Notes: generated by a model from the sequence alone, not told the origin. 64,000 bases of DNA from Dryocosmus kuriphilus (GCA_038277395.1 CM076189.1:84309421-84373420); one strand, 5' to 3'. Shown: positions 34,417 through 46,623, counted from the first letter of the stretch. Made by a program: numbers and translations.

Positions 34417-35638
34417 ACATTCGCATCAGGGAAGGTATTAGATTTATGTAAAATTTGACTTTCGCGGATTTCAAGAAATCTCCACGCTTTGAGATCCCCT
34501 GAGTCAGAAAAAATGGTTTTTACGACAGTGTTTGTTTGTCTGTTGTTGTCGGCATTGTCGTTGTCGTGGGCGTTGTAGTCGTCTGTGGTCTCGATAACTT
34601 TCGAAGGACCCGTAGGATTGGATTGTGCTTTGGCACACTTTTTTCAAGCGTAAAAAGAAAGGAAGAGTTCGTTAACCAGCGGTTTTTGACCAACAGTTAT
34701 GGTTTTATCCATCAAAAATGGTTTTCACAAAATCAAGAAATCCATTTTCCGGCTAAACAATGTGGGATAGAAAAAAAATGTGAGAAAGTAAAATTGTTCG
34801 TCTCAAAAAAGCCTACAAATTTTGTCTTAGACATTCTTTGATAAAAGGAACGGTTTTTGTTTTACTCAAGAAAACGCTATTAGAATTAAAAAACTCTGGT
34901 TTCCCGCCAAAATATTCCAGATAGAAAAACATGGTAAAAAAATAAATTTGTTCAACTCAAAAAGATTTACAAATTTTGTTGTAACTATTTTTGCTAAAAT
35001 TCACGGTTTTTGTTTTAATCGATAAAGCGTTATTAACAATAAATAATTTCAAATTTCCGACCAAACTATGCAAGATATGAAAAAATAGTAATAAACAAAG
35101 TTGCTTAGCTTAAAAAGATATACAAATTTTCTTTCTATCATTTTTTCGAGCAGAAGTGTAGTTTTTGAGTTATTCGTGAAATATGTTATGAAATATAAAG
35201 AAAACCATTTTTCAGCAAAACTATGCAAGATATGAGAAAATATTAACAAGCAGAATTATTCACATTGGAAAGAGCCACAAAATTTATTTACAAGACGCAT
35301 CGTTTTACTTTCAAGAATCGAAATCCTGCTTTGTGAAAATTTGGAAAAACACAAAAAAAACTTTACAAATCTACAATATGTTTTAAAAAAATGTAATTAT
35401 CGAGCGCGAAGCGCGAGTGTCATGATGAGAATGTATTCCTTAAGGGCGATAGAGCCTTAAGTGAAATAATTTCTTTTGTAATTTTTAATTTACTTATACG
35501 ATCCATAAACACCGAGCGCGTTGCCCGAGGTGAATAGTCTATCAAGCGCGAAGCGCGAGTGCCAACAGACGCGCGCCCTAGGCGCGCTCATACTTCGCGC
35601 GCAGCGCGCAAAGAAAATGTGCCCGCGATGCGGGCAGA
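34417..35638 (+). mobile_element. Family H element, copy 4 (complete)
   Basis: The best intact example, 1222 bp. It starts ACATTCGCATC after TTTTT, then the GTCGTT block (34543-34580), gtggtctcgataactttcga, four ~155 bp paragraphs and cgagcgcgaagcgcgag at 35400. It ends aatgtgcccgc-gat-gcgggcaga with hairpin GCCCGC/GCGGGC at 35621-35635, followed by TTTTCTTTT. It carries no protein. The 101-residue reading frame at 34536 is an artefact of the GTC repeat. Confidence 0.75.
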
Positions 35639-35640
35639 TT
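35400..35640 (+). repeat. GC-rich palindromic 3' tail of family H
   Basis: Repeated AGCGCGAAGCGCGAG-type palindromes and a terminal GCCCGC..GCGGGC hairpin stand out in AT-rich surroundings. Equivalent tails lie at 11232-11390, 30540-30789, 50515-50630 and 53650-53709. Confidence 0.85.
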
Positions 35641-37404
35641 TTCTTTTGAAATTTTTTATTTCATAATTTTCATTTTGCCTAAATAAATTTTTTGTTGCTT
35701 TAATTTTTTCGAATTAACGTTCGACATAGTGTTTATTTTCCCGAGTTTCTATATTTCATAATTATTATTTTACCGAATTTCTATTTTTTCGTACTTTAAA
35801 CTTTTTCGAATTATCACTTGACATTATTTTCATGCTTAGAGTTTCTATCTAGTATAATTTTAATTTTACAGAACTAACGTATGTCAAAGTTTTCATTTTT
35901 ACGAAATAATATTTCATATAATTTTTATTTTTCTTCATTCCTATTTGGCATCATTTTTATTTTTCCGAATTTCTATATGGAATAATATTTATTTTACAGA
36001 ATTACAATTTATTGTGGTGTTCATTTTTCGTAATCACCGTTCGACATAATTTTTATTTTTCCGAGTTTCTGTATCGCAAACTTTTTATTTCACCGAATTA
36101 CAATCTGTCGTAACTTTCATTTTTCCGAATTATCATTTGAGATATATTATATTTTTTCGAATTTCTATATTTCATCATTTTTATTTTACGAAATGAAAAT
36201 GTGTCGCCATTTTCATTTTTCCGAATTATCTTCTGACATAACTTCTATTTCTCCGAAATTCTATATTTGAAAATTTTGTTTTGCGGAACCACAATTTTGC
36301 TTCCTTTCAATTTTTCCGAATTATCGTTTGAAATTATTTTTATTTTTACAAGTTTCTATATGGCATAAATTATATTTTAGCGACCTGACATTCGCCGCAG
36401 CTTCCGTTGTTTAAATTATCGTCTGATATGACTTCTATTTAGCCGAAATCCTACAGGACATAATTTTTATTTTATCGAATTACAATTCGGCGTAATTTTT
36501 ATTTTTTAGAATCATTGTTCGACATAATTTTTATTTTTCCGAATTATCGTTTGTCATTATTTTTATTTTTCCGGATTTTTATAAGACATAGTTTTTATTT
36601 TGCCGAATTACCTTTTTTCGTACTATTGATTTTTCCGAATTATCGTTTGGCATAATTTTCCCGAATTATGATTTGTCATAATTTATATAGTTCCTACAAA
36701 ACTGCCACCTTTTGCTATACAGTTTTGGAAATTATTTCAATAAGATGGAAGCTTAATCATGTTTTTTTGTTTGTTTGTCCATTTCAACTATGAAACATAC
36801 TGTTCCTACAAAAATTAGCCATTTTCCTCATTTTGTCCAATTTTTAACATTTTTCGGAATTTTTTCTAGTTAAATTATGAGATATAATTTTTACAAGAAA
36901 TTGTAAATACTTCCTAACTTTTAGCGAATTTTTTTAATACAATTTTGAAATTACTCCAACAAATTTGAAAGTGTTTCACTTTCCTCAGATTTTTTTAATC
37001 TAAATTATGAAATATACTTGTTCTACAAAACTGCAATCTTTTAGAACCTTTTCTCGAATTTTTCCTAGAAAAAATTTTTAAATTACTCCAAGGGAACTGA
37101 CAATTAATCATTTTGTTGGAACTTGTTTCATTTCAATCAGGAATATAATTTTCCTACAAAATTGGAATTTTATCCAAATTTTTGTACATTTTTTTGTCTA
37201 AAATTTTGATAATAATACCAACAAAGTTGGAATTTATTCGTCTTTTCGTATTGTATTAATTAATTAATTTATACATTTATTAAATCTGCATAAAAAGCTT
37301 CAAAGTTTTTTAAATTCTCTTCTTTCTAAACATTTAACTTTGTAAAAGGTTTTAAATTTCTTCACAAAGAGTTAGAAAATGTAAAACAATTTTTTTATTT
37401 TTTT
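35639..37404. repeat. AT-rich modular repeat, block 4, with CCGAATT array
   Basis: 35650-36690 is a long CCGAATT array. Then come aattatgaaacatac and gttaaattatgagatataattttt modules as in 18900-19500. It ends at a ttagaaaatgtaaaacaat module next to the first unit of the tandem family H array. No gene. Confidence 0.8.
35650..36690. repeat. CCGAATT array (block 4), the longest
   Basis: About 32 degenerate units. A repeating order of the atcgtttgacat, tctatatggcat and acaatttgtcgta subtypes is visible for much of its length, giving a ~95 bp higher-order period. Confidence 0.8.
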
Positions 37405-38058
37405 ACATTCTCATCAGAGAGGGTATTAGATTTATGTAAAATTTACCGCCCCCCCCCCCCCCCCGTTTTCATCAAATCTTCACGTTTTGAGACACCCTGA
37501 TTCAGAAAAAACGCTGTTTACGACGGTGTCTGTCTGTCTGCTGACGTCGTTGTCGTCGCTGTCATAATTTCTTTCTAAAAATAAGGAACTCGAATTTCCC
37601 GCAAAAATATACAAGATACGAAAAAAGTCACAATACACAAAGTTGTTCACCTCAAAAGGTTCTACAAATATGCTCTCCATCATTTCTTCGGAAGGATGCA
37701 TTGTTTTTGGTTTTTCGAGAAACATTTCATTAAGTACACACAAATCCACTTTTCACCAAAACTATGCAAGGTAAGAAAAAAATGGTAAGCAATAAAGTTC
37801 ACAATAAAAACGTCTACAAATTAGCTTAAAACTATTTTTTGATCCAGCGCATAGTTTATTCATGAAACGTATAGAAGTTCTTTTACTCAAAATATACTTT
37901 ACCATAAAGTCAATAAAAAAATTATTAAAGGTCATTAAAAAATATGCCTGCTACTCAGGCGCATTCTCATCACGTTTCTGACGCCTATCAGTCGATTAAA
38001 ATATATTAAAAACGCGAATTTCTCATTTTTCTCATTCTGGCTGAAAAATGAAATTTTT
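37405..38058 (+). repeat. Family H tandem array, unit 1
   Basis: Starts ACATTCTCATC and has a C-run at about 37450-37465. It lacks the gtggtcgcgataac..ttttatccatgcaa segment, then has cgccaaaatatgcaagatacg paragraphs. Near its end it carries ctgcc..ctactcaggcgcattctcatcacg, the 3' hairpin module in reverse complement, followed by a ~90 bp joint (cgcctatcagtcgattaaa..) leading into the next unit. Confidence 0.75.
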
Positions 38059-38212
38059 ACATTCTCATCAGAGAAGGTATTAGATTTATGTCAAATTTAA
38101 CCCCCCCCCCCCCCCCAACAGTTTTCATCAAATAGCCACGTTTTGAGACCCCATGAGTAAAAAAAAATGGACGTTGTCTGTCTGTGTGTTGTCGCCGTTG
38201 TCGTTTTCTGTG

Positions 38213-39249
38213 TGTTACGGGCGACTATCGCGACTGCTTTTCGCTCGTTCGACGATTAATCGATCGAGTCGATATCACGATATCGAGCCGTGGGAACTCT
38301 CAAACATTTTAAAGAAGGGAAAGTTTAGTTTAGGCCTTGGGAAAGGGACGAGAAACCATATAAAAAAATACGGCGTAGGCTTACTTTTAGATTTAGCGTG
38401 AGAAATGTTTGTCGATGACCGGGCTTACGAGCCCAGACCGTAAATTAGATTTAAGATTTATTTAAGTTCTTGAAATTGCCCTGTAATTACGATTAGACAC
38501 GCATGCCTAAGTCCGAGCGTTAGGATTAAGTGGTTTTCTAGAATTTTCGAAATGAAATAGACCCTGTCGTAACAGAGAAAACGCGGGAGGAGACGAGTTA
38601 GGCTAGGAACCTATGTACCTGGTCCTCAATGGCTATCAACCCCTTTTCCAGCTGATTAATAATGTTGTTTTATCCCAACTCGGATACGGCCGAAAAAAGC
38701 GACGCAGGCGGAAACATTAAACCGTGATAAGCAGGGTGGGTTAGACAGGGCCTCTTGAGGTCAGCTGGTCGCAATGAAAGTTCTCAGACGTCGAGGAGAT
38801 TGAAACCAGACGGTTATAAAATTTGGTAGGTCTGGGCCTCCCTTCCTTCTTGTAAGAAAATGCGCATTTCACGCAGTAGAGAGACTCAGGCCTCTTCGGG
38901 GTGGAATTTCCCGGAATCCTGCCTTTCGGGCGGATCCACACCGATAAGGCCAAGGCAAGAGAAAGGAAGATGGAGGCTGGGAAGAAAATCTGAAGGGGAG
39001 TTTGAGGCAGTCAGATTTCTATCCTCGCGTTGCACGCACGATAACAGAGCTAGGATTCCGCGGATATAACTCGTTGTAACTTTGGACCTAGCCCGGACTT
39101 GAGTGAAAACTTAAATATAACCATATTTTAAGATGAATTTTTCGTTTTTATTTACGCATTTAAATTATCCCGCGTGCTTTTTAGGACTAACACTGAGAAC
39201 TCCACCATTTCGATTGATTCATGTGTGAGCACATGCGTGGCTCGCAGCA
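38213..39249. mobile_element. Probable solo LTR (Gypsy-like)
   Basis: 1037 bp beginning TGTTACGGGCGACTATCGCG and ending CTCGCAGCA, inserted into the H unit between ctgtg and ggtcgcgataa. Candidate 4 bp duplication TGTG (38209-38212) and CGTG (39250-39253), with one mismatch. The intact target order is seen at 49060-49085. TG..CA ends and a 4 bp duplication fit a Gypsy LTR left by LTR-LTR recombination. No internal coding sequence. No second copy in the window to confirm it. Confidence 0.6.
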
Positions 39250-39688
39250 CGTGGTCGCGATAATTTTCGAGGGACTAATCGGATTGGATTCTGCTTTGGC
39301 ACACTTCTTCAGGGTGCGAAAAGAAAGGACGAGTTCGTTAACCAGCGGTTTTTTGCAAGTGGCGCTGGTTTTATCTACACGGAGAAGAAGGTTTAGTTAG
39401 GCCAACGAGGATCCTAGTACGCCCTACTAGACAGTCTAGTTAAATATGAACCAACAAGCTGTCTAGTTGCACGCGCCAGACAGTGCGAGTTACCAGACAA
39501 TTAGTACGGCCAACGTTTTCGTGGGTAGTGGGGCTAACTCCCGTGTGGGGTTTGCTGGTCCCCCATCGGGCGCCTCCCCAGGTTGCGGATAGGGGAACGC
39601 TTTCCAGATATGGATGGCACCGGGGAAATAAAATACCCGGGGTGGACAAAAATCAGCTAGGGGAGGAAACCCCGAATATAAATCAAAC

Positions 39689-41000
39689 ATGGCGGAGCAT
39701 GATTCAAACAAATTACCCCAAGGGAGTCTCAATCTCCCCGCTGGTTCCGATCGGGTGAAAGCCCCGGTGGCCGGCGCTGGTTCCACGGATTTTGGGGGGA
39801 ACCAATCATGCGAAAGAGACAACGAGGTGTCTTATATAAAAATGGAGGCTAAGCTGTTCAAGCAAATCAAGGACGCGGTCTTTGCGGCCCACTCTTTATG
39901 CGAAAAGGTCGGCAACACGCAGAAGGGCATTAAGGACAATGTAAGGAGGGCCATGGAGCTGTTCAAGTACTTCATGAACACCGAAACGAAGTCAATGGCG
40001 GCGGAAAAAATCACACGCAGGGCCAGCATCCTGGACGTCCTGCAGACGCCAAGAAGCACGGAGAAGAGGAAGCGCACAGAAGGCACGCCTAGCCCAACTG
40101 AAGGCAACCAGGAACACCCAAGGAAGAAACCTCAAAAAGACCATAAAGGCGATTGGATAGAGGTCAAGGGCCATAACCGCCCTACAAGGAAGGAAAGGGA
40201 ATCAACAACAGAAGCTGTGGATGGAGACCCAAAACAGAAGAAGAATAGCAAGAAGACAGGTAATAGGCGGAGGCGCCTTCGCCCTCCCGCTATCCTGATC
40301 AAACCCTCGGAAGGCAAGAAGTATGCAGAGGTGCTAAAGGCCATTAAGACCAATGTGAATCCGGAGGACAGCGGCGTACAGGTCACGGCAATTAGAGAAA
40401 GTAGGAACGGCGGTGTTCTTGTAGAAATGGGGACTAAGTCCCAGGACAAGGAAAAGTTCAGCAAGGCACTCCAGGCAGCTGTGGTGGACATTGGTGTGGT
40501 ACGCGTGCTGGTCCCGAAAGCACAGATTGACATTCGTGACATGGACGCGACGACTGAAAGGGAGGACGTTGAAAAAGCACTGGCAGGCTTTTTTGGTGAA
40601 GAGGAGCATGTGGAGCCGAAGATCAACATGTCCCGGGTGAACCGTTGGGGTAACATCATGGCCTTTGTTGAACTGGAAGAAACCATGGCAAAGAAGCTGG
40701 TGGAAGTTGGGACACATCAAAATTGGATGGGTCAACTGCCGAATCCGCATGAAGGAGGTGATCCCTCGTTGCTTTCGCTGTCATGGCTACGGCCACCAAG
40801 CGGCAGGATGCTCGGCAAGCGATAGAAGAGGAATGTGCTGGCGATGTGGAGAAAAGCAGCACAAGGCAGCCGACTGCACTAGTGAGCCAAGGTGTTACCT
40901 TTGCGCTGAAAAGAACGAAGATGGGGATCTAAACCACGTGCCGGGTACGAACCAGTGCAAGATCCTTAGGGAGGCCATCCAGAGGAGTAGGAAGCGGTAA
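39689..41000 (+). pseudogene. R1-clade LINE ORF1 (Gag-like), one frameshift
   Basis: From ATG 39689 the first ~340 residues have a lysine/arginine-rich middle (EHPRKKPQKDHKG, KKTGNRRRRLRPPAIL) and GKKYAEVLKAIKTNVNPE, typical of R1/TRAS Gag. Near 40711 the frame shifts, and IGWVNCRIRMKEV leads into three knuckles: CFRCHGYGHQAAGC and CWRCGEKQHKAADC (both CX2CX4HX4C), then a longer CYLC...H...C. These bind nucleic acid and package the RNA. It ends with TAA at 40998-41000, overlapping the ORF2 start. Confidence 0.88.
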
Positions 41001-41002
41001 TG
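40998..41002 (+). promoter_or_regulatory. TAATG stop-start overlap between ORF1 and ORF2
   Basis: The ORF1 stop TAA (40998-41000) shares its last A with the ORF2 ATG (41000-41002). In the R1-clade element SART1 this arrangement allows ORF2 translation by termination-reinitiation. Assigning the same role here is inference. Confidence 0.8.
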
Positions 41003-41928
41003 GTGACCATAGTCCAAGGGAATCTCGGGAGGAGTATCTTGGCTCAAGATATGCTGAGGCAGATTGCGTATGAGCATGATGCAGACCTGCTCATCGTTTC
41101 TGAACAGTACTGTAGCACGCCCAACCGTTGCTGGTATACGGATAAACTGGGCACTGCGGCGATCTGGGTGAGAAACGCAGTTGGTCTCCCAGTCTCAGAG
41201 ATGGGCCAAGGAGATGGATTCGTTTGGATTAGAAGCCGCAACGTCACGTACGTGAGTATATACCTGTCTCCGAACGAGGGCATATATGAATTTAGAAGGA
41301 AGCTGGATGAACTTGAGGACAGCATCCGCGACATTGAGGGACAAGTGATTGTGGCTGGCGATTTCAACGCTAAGGCACTCGAATGGGGGATGGACTGGTC
41401 CTGTAGCAGGGGTACGGCGGTAATAGAAATGGCATCTAGACTTGATCTCGCCGTACTCAACACAGGAAGTGTCCCAACATTCAGGCGTACTGGCTGTAGG
41501 GGTACCATAATTGATGTGACACTCGCCTCCTCGACATTGGTGCCACTGGTCCAGGAATAAAAAGTCCTGGAAGAGTTCACTGGTAGTGACCACCAGTATA
41601 TCCAGTTCAGGATTGATACGAGGCTGAATAAGCAAAACTCTCTAGCTGTCCAACCGACGTTTACAACGAGGAGCTGGAATGTTGCAAAGCTGGACGAAGT
41701 AGCATTGGTGAACTTCCTAAGGGCAGCAGACAGGTCAGTCAAAGAAATCGGGGCATCTGTGGTAGGCTCCGAAAAACAGGCAGAGGATCTGGTTAAGAAA
41801 GCCACGCAGTACATCAACAGGGCTTGCAATATTGCGATGCCGAAACGTGTCCGAAAACACCAGAGACGACCAGCGTATTGGTGGAACGATGAAATTGCGG
41901 AACTCCGCCGTAAGGCTCTCTACCTACG
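41000..41928 (+). pseudogene. R1-clade ORF2: endonuclease domain, one in-frame stop, cut by a transposon
   Basis: IVQGNLGRSILAQDMLRQIA, ADLLIVSEQYC, VAGDFNAKALEWG (catalytic GDFN), RGTIIDVTLAS and TGSDHQYIQF (SDH motif) form an R1-type EEP endonuclease. TAA at 41558-41560 interrupts it just before the SDH motif in the same frame. The pre-RT region KHQRRPAYWWNDEIAELRR is reached when the 4.7 kb transposon breaks it at the CCTACG site. In the active element this enzyme would determine target specificity. Confidence 0.88.
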
Positions 41929-42445
41929 GGTGATTCTTTTACAAATCGTACGGATTTTGACGAAAATTGACCGACACATTTTTGATTCAGCTAAAACTTT
42001 TTTTTACGGATTCTTTATTGAAAAAGACAAGATACGTATTCGAAGATTTTTTTTTCTTCTCAATGTTTTGAAACTAAGAAGGATTGAAAATTTGAGAATT
42101 TGGTGATTTTTGGCTTGAAGACTATTTTTTAAAAGTCCATAACTCCACTTCTGTTTGAGCTAGAGACTTTATTTTTTTTTCATTTTAAAGGTAAAATAAC
42201 GAGTTTTAACAAAAAATACTTTTAAATAAAACTATTGACAAATTCAAATTGTTATAAACAATTGAAGTGTTTAAATCGATTTTAAACAATTTTGACCCAA
42301 ACATATCAAGTTTTTAGTATTTTTATCGTATTCTACGTCAAATTTCCTTTCGAAAACGATTTTTTATTCGATGGCGAAATAATTAGTACTGTCGGAAAAA
42401 TTTAATTTATCTAGCGCTGTACGTCACACGCACCGGCGCGCGGGT
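41929..42445 (+). repeat. Left TIR of the unclassified DNA transposon
   Basis: Matches the reverse complement of about 46110-46623 with scattered differences. Landmarks are ttctttattgaaaaagac, ttcgaaaacgattttttatt and gtcacacgcaccggcgcgcg. Confidence 0.85.
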
Positions 42446-42790
42446 GACATTGCACGGCCCTCGCACGGTCTATGTTTCAATTTTAAATGTTTACCGTGAA
42501 ACATACAGTTTGCAAATACTTTTTTATTACGTTTATGGATAAAAGTCATCGCAAAGTATCTAGAAAAAAGTAAACCTGGTTACAAAAATACATTAAAAAA
42601 TGCTAACTTCACTAGAAACTTTAAAACTAAATATAGTATATTTTTGAACATAAAAAAATCTAATGATTGGTACAGAGTATCACAATGTATGGAAATAAGT
42701 GTCTGATAATAAATTCAGAATCTTCAATTTATTGAATCATAATTAAGCTATGAACTGTAGTTTTTTTCGATGTATTACAAACCATACATT
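42446..42790. other. Non-coding interval between left TIR and transposase 3' end
   Basis: AT-rich and without a credible reading frame. It probably holds the gene's 3' UTR and polyadenylation signal on the minus strand. Confidence 0.4.
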
Positions 42791-44683
42791 TTATTTCAAA
42801 ACTTTAACTACGATCGAATCATTTTCTTCTTGCGAAGAAAATTGCTTAGCTCGTATTTTGTTTTTTGCGACAGGTATGATGCAATGAAATTTCAGTGTCC
42901 CTTTCACGGTTATAGCCTCTCTGAATCTCGTCTCTAATTTTTGTTCTTCCTCAACATATTCTTCATTCGTCACATATCTTGATGAAATGCTAGGGAGAGA
43001 CTCAGTTGCCCATTCAAATAATTGTTTTGGTGTTTGGATTGGATTGGATGTTCTTTGAAGGCTAGCTCTCGCAGCTAACCTTTTTAAAGTCCCACCCAAT
43101 CCATCGCACGCGCCCTTTCCATGAGACGTTGGGAAAAAGTGCCACTCTGCAGCTAGGTCAAAATCTGTTTCATGGTGTGTAAGATTAACAAAATTTTTCT
43201 TGTTTTTATATTGCGCACCCGACCCATCAGAAAAAAATATATGATTTTTGAAATTTTTTCCAATTCTTTTTTTATGAAATTTACCAAATGTTTCTGAAAC
43301 ACATGAACTGCTACAGTGTCGTGATGCAAACATTCTGATATCATTACTAAACTTTTTACTTGAATATTGCCGTCATTATGCCTGTAATAAATTGCAAATG
43401 GGTGCACTGTAGCCTGCTCATTATTCCAGTGAAAGCCTTGTGCAGAATTCTGAATCACAAAAGCATAATTTTCGGAAAAATCACAGACTACAATGCACTC
43501 ATTCTCTGTTAGTTCTTGCCTTTTATTTTTCATGAATTCATTTTGCTTCCTCACCAAGAATGAATGAAGAAGTAATTTTTCCAAACTGGTCTGCAATTTT
43601 TGTAAATATTCATCGACTGGAGATATCATCAGTTGCAAGGTAGTTCTGTCAACGTGAGTCCACTGTCTATACTTGATTTCGTCAATGAAATTTTCCTCAA
43701 AAATTAATTCAAGGTTGTTAATCAGATTTTTTGCACCTGGACACTTGGAGCAATTACCCAAATAACAATTATTCGTGGGTTCAGCGCAAATCATATATTT
43801 TAGGCAGTCATGATAACTTTTCAATGGATTGGGGGTGTGGGCCGTAAGATTTTTTCATATTAGAACCTTCAATCAACAATTTAACATTTTCATGAATCGT
43901 ACAAACACATACTGAATGTGTGCCACTTGCACCCGCGAGCACGCAATATTTTGGTCGTAGAGATGCAAATTTAGAAAAACTACATTTAGCTTCTGGGTAA
44001 GTTTCCTTGAAAAGTTGATAAAGTTCCCTCAAATTCATCAACAGTAACCTTTTCTGCATTTGAACGCGTTTGTCATCAATTTTAACTGAAACAAAATCCT
44101 TCTTACCTGGCATTACACGACTATTCTCATCCAGTTCATAAAAACTAATTATTAAATGGACTACTTCTTTCTGTAAAGACGGGTGGCTTTTTGGGGTTGG
44201 GTCGGACAAAATCCCCTTTTCGTCAGCAATTTTCTTCGCAATTGTAATCATATGAAAAGTAGCGAGAGGAAAATGTTGTTTAATTTTTCGGAAAGACCAG
44301 TCCTTGAAAATAGTCAAAATTTTCATTCTTCTTGAACGTTCTGTGGTCGCGTTAAATTCTTCCTTCAAAACTTGCAATAAATTATTTTCATCATTTTCCT
44401 CAACGCTATCATCATTATCATCAATAACAGGATTAAAAATTTTTGTAGCTAATGCTTTGGATACGTTTTTCAATTTTTCATTCGAATAACGGCGTTGAGA
44501 AACTTTTCTTTTTTGAATCGGTGACTCTCCAATTAAATTCAAACCCTGGTTGACGGACTCAATTGCTGCAGATACCACTATCTTGTCTTCCTCAAACGAT
44601 ACACCAGGACTTGCTGGAAATTTTTCCATGTTAATGTCATTACTTTCCAACGCGTCAAAATCAGAATCATTTATTTCCTGGTC

Positions 44684-45262
44684 CTAAAAAAAATTTATTT
44701 ATTCGTACATTATACTTAGTCCAGTCAAATTAGGGTTTCTGCTAGAACAAATTGTTAGTATATATTACTCGTAAGAACGTCCTAATAAAATCCTGAAATC
44801 CTCGGGTCTGCAAGTGTTGTGGAATTTTTGATATTAACACGCATTGCTTACTCAGCAAGAGCGCACTATTAATTAACAAATTGATAACTTTTAAACTATT
44901 AGTCGCAAAAGGTTTGATGTTAGCTGTACCATTTTTTCGTTATTTGTTAATAAGAAGAATTCCAAAATAGTTGCAGATCGGAGAGTTTCAGGATTTTATT
45001 AGGACGTCCTGACGAGTAATAATAAAAAGAAATTGCTACTAGTAATTTGTTCTAGCAAGCGTCCTTTTTTCGTCTAATTTGACTAGACTTCAAAGACTAT
45101 TAGTAAATCTAAATTATTACAATTCTATTAAGATTTTAGAAAATATCAGAATTTGTATTTCAGTAAAGAATTTTTGATAAAGATTTATAATTTGTATTTA
45201 AGTGAAGAAAAATATTAGTGAAGAAAATTTGCATTATAAATATTATCATCAGTAAAATTTAC
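44684..45262 (-). other. Predicted intron of the transposase-like gene
   Basis: AAAAAAAG|GTAAAT donor and TTTTTTTAG|GAC acceptor with a T-rich tract before the acceptor. 579 nt, AT-rich, with stops in all minus-strand frames. Prediction only. Confidence 0.6.
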
Positions 45263-45496
45263 CTTTTTTTCACGATCCTTGTGTAATTTAGAAGCTTTAA
45301 AACGGCAAGAATGACAGATTTTTTGTTGAAGAGACTCATCCGATACTGCTAAATTAAGAACCACTAAATTTTGTGCTGAAACTTTTCTGACATTTTGTGT
45401 TTTTCGATGACGAGACAAAGCAAAAGGATTGAAACATCGATCTGTTCGAATTTTGGAAGCACTTGTAGAGTTTGTTGATTTTAGCATTTTATCCAT
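45263..45496 (-). CDS. Exon 1 of the transposase-like gene
   Basis: ATG 45496 to the donor G at 45263, 78 codons and ending in phase 0. The Cys pairs in RCFNPF and ICHSC suggest a zinc-binding N-terminus. Read-through beyond the donor meets a stop by 45215. Confidence 0.6.
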
Positions 45497-46109
45497 ACTT
45501 CACAGTTTTTGATAACTTTATTTAACAAGAGTACGGACAAAACAATAGTATGCGCATGCAACGCTTTCCAACGACAGAATGCAAAATAATATATAATTCG
45601 TAATTCACACTGTAGCGTGCTCGATTGCAAGCTCTGACACGCTTCGACTCGTAGTGCACTGCGTGACTTGCGCTCGGATATAATTAATATCTTCCAATCT
45701 AATAGAGATACCACTTTTTTGTAAAATGGATTTTTTAGATGAGAGAATAAGGAACAAAATTATTTTTAAAAAAATAAATTCAAATTGGGGGAAGGGCATG
45801 TTTAGTCTATGTAAATAATCTAATTTTTATTAATTATGATTTGTTTACAATAAAAATTTGATTTAAAATGCACCTCGAAATCTTACGCAACAAAGTATAC
45901 AATAAAAAAATACCGATATTGATCCAACCAGTACAAATCGAGATAATTAATTTTATTAGGAGAAGATTGGAGAAAATCCAGAAAATTATCAAAAATTCAA
46001 GTGCAGATATTTTTGAAAAAACAATTTTTTCAGCAAAATCCTAAAATACGTGTAAAGTAATTTTATGAATATAAGTTTAAAAAAATTTTCAGACGATATA
46101 AAAATGTCA
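45497..46109 (-). other. Upstream region of the transposase-like gene
   Basis: AT-rich sequence between exon 1 and the right TIR, where the promoter should lie. I see no clear TATA/Inr pair and no other gene. Confidence 0.35.
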
Positions 46110-46623
46110 TGTTTGTGCAATGTGACCCGCGCGCCGGTGCGTGTGACGTAGCGCGCTAGATAAAATAAATTTTTTTCGACAGTACTAATTATTTCGCCAT
46201 CGAATAAAAAATCGTTTTCGAAAGGAAATTTGACGTAGAATACGATAAAAATACTAAAAACTTGATACGTTTGGGTCATAATTGTTAAAAATCGATTTAA
46301 ACACTTCAATTGTTTATAACAATTTGAATTTGTTAACAATTTTATTTAAAAGTATTTTTTTGTTAAAACTCGTTTTCATACCTTTCAAATAAAAAAAAGA
46401 AAAGGTCTCTAGCTTAAATAGAACAGGAGTTATGCATTTTTAAAAAATAGTCTTCACTCAAATTCTCAATTTTTCAACCCTTCCTATTTCTCAAAAAACT
46501 GCAAAATAAAAAAAATCCTCAAATACGTATCTTCTCTTTTTCAATAAAGAATCCGTAAAAAAAGTATTAGCTCAATCAAAAATGGGTCGGTCAATTCTCT
46601 GTTCGACTTGTAAAAGAATGTCC
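46110..46623 (-). repeat. Right TIR of the unclassified DNA transposon
   Basis: Inverted copy of the left TIR. It contains cgcgcgccggtgcgtgtgac and atcgaataaaaaatcgtttt. Confidence 0.85.

Larger units (their letters stand above)
42791..45496 (-). pseudogene. Transposase-like gene of the long-TIR element, two exons, two frameshifts
   Basis: Exon 1 is 45496-45263 (78 codons) with RCFNPFALSRH and ICHSCRF, a Cys/His N-terminus. The intron 45262-44684 starts GTAAAT and ends TTTTAG, and joining preserves phase. Exon 2 is 44683-42791 (about 630 codons), with frameshifts near 43820 and 43230, the latter at a T-run. Conserved-looking blocks are FSKFASLRPKYCVLAGASGT, HSVCVCTIHENVK, CIVVCDFSENYAFV, QGFHWNNEQATVHPF, IFFSDGSGAQYKNKKNF and FFPTSHGKGACDGLGGTLKR. 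I recall the same blocks in uncharacterised arthropod and Hydra proteins. CDFSENY, FFSDG and a later acidic residue could be an RNase H-fold triad (inference). Confidence 0.75.

Noticed and set aside
34536..34841. 101-residue Val-rich frame and similar Thr/Asn-rich frames at 48910-49361
   Set aside because: Products of translating the GTCGTT microsatellite in family H units.
35650..36690. Regular short repeats that could suggest a CRISPR array
   Set aside because: Repeats are degenerate, contiguous and without unique spacers, and sit in eukaryotic transposon DNA.
40132..40686. 184-residue minus-strand reading frame
   Set aside because: Antisense of the R1-clade Gag-like ORF1.
41044..41829. 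261-residue minus-strand reading frame
   Set aside because: Shadow of the R1-clade endonuclease on the other strand. No domain is recognisable.
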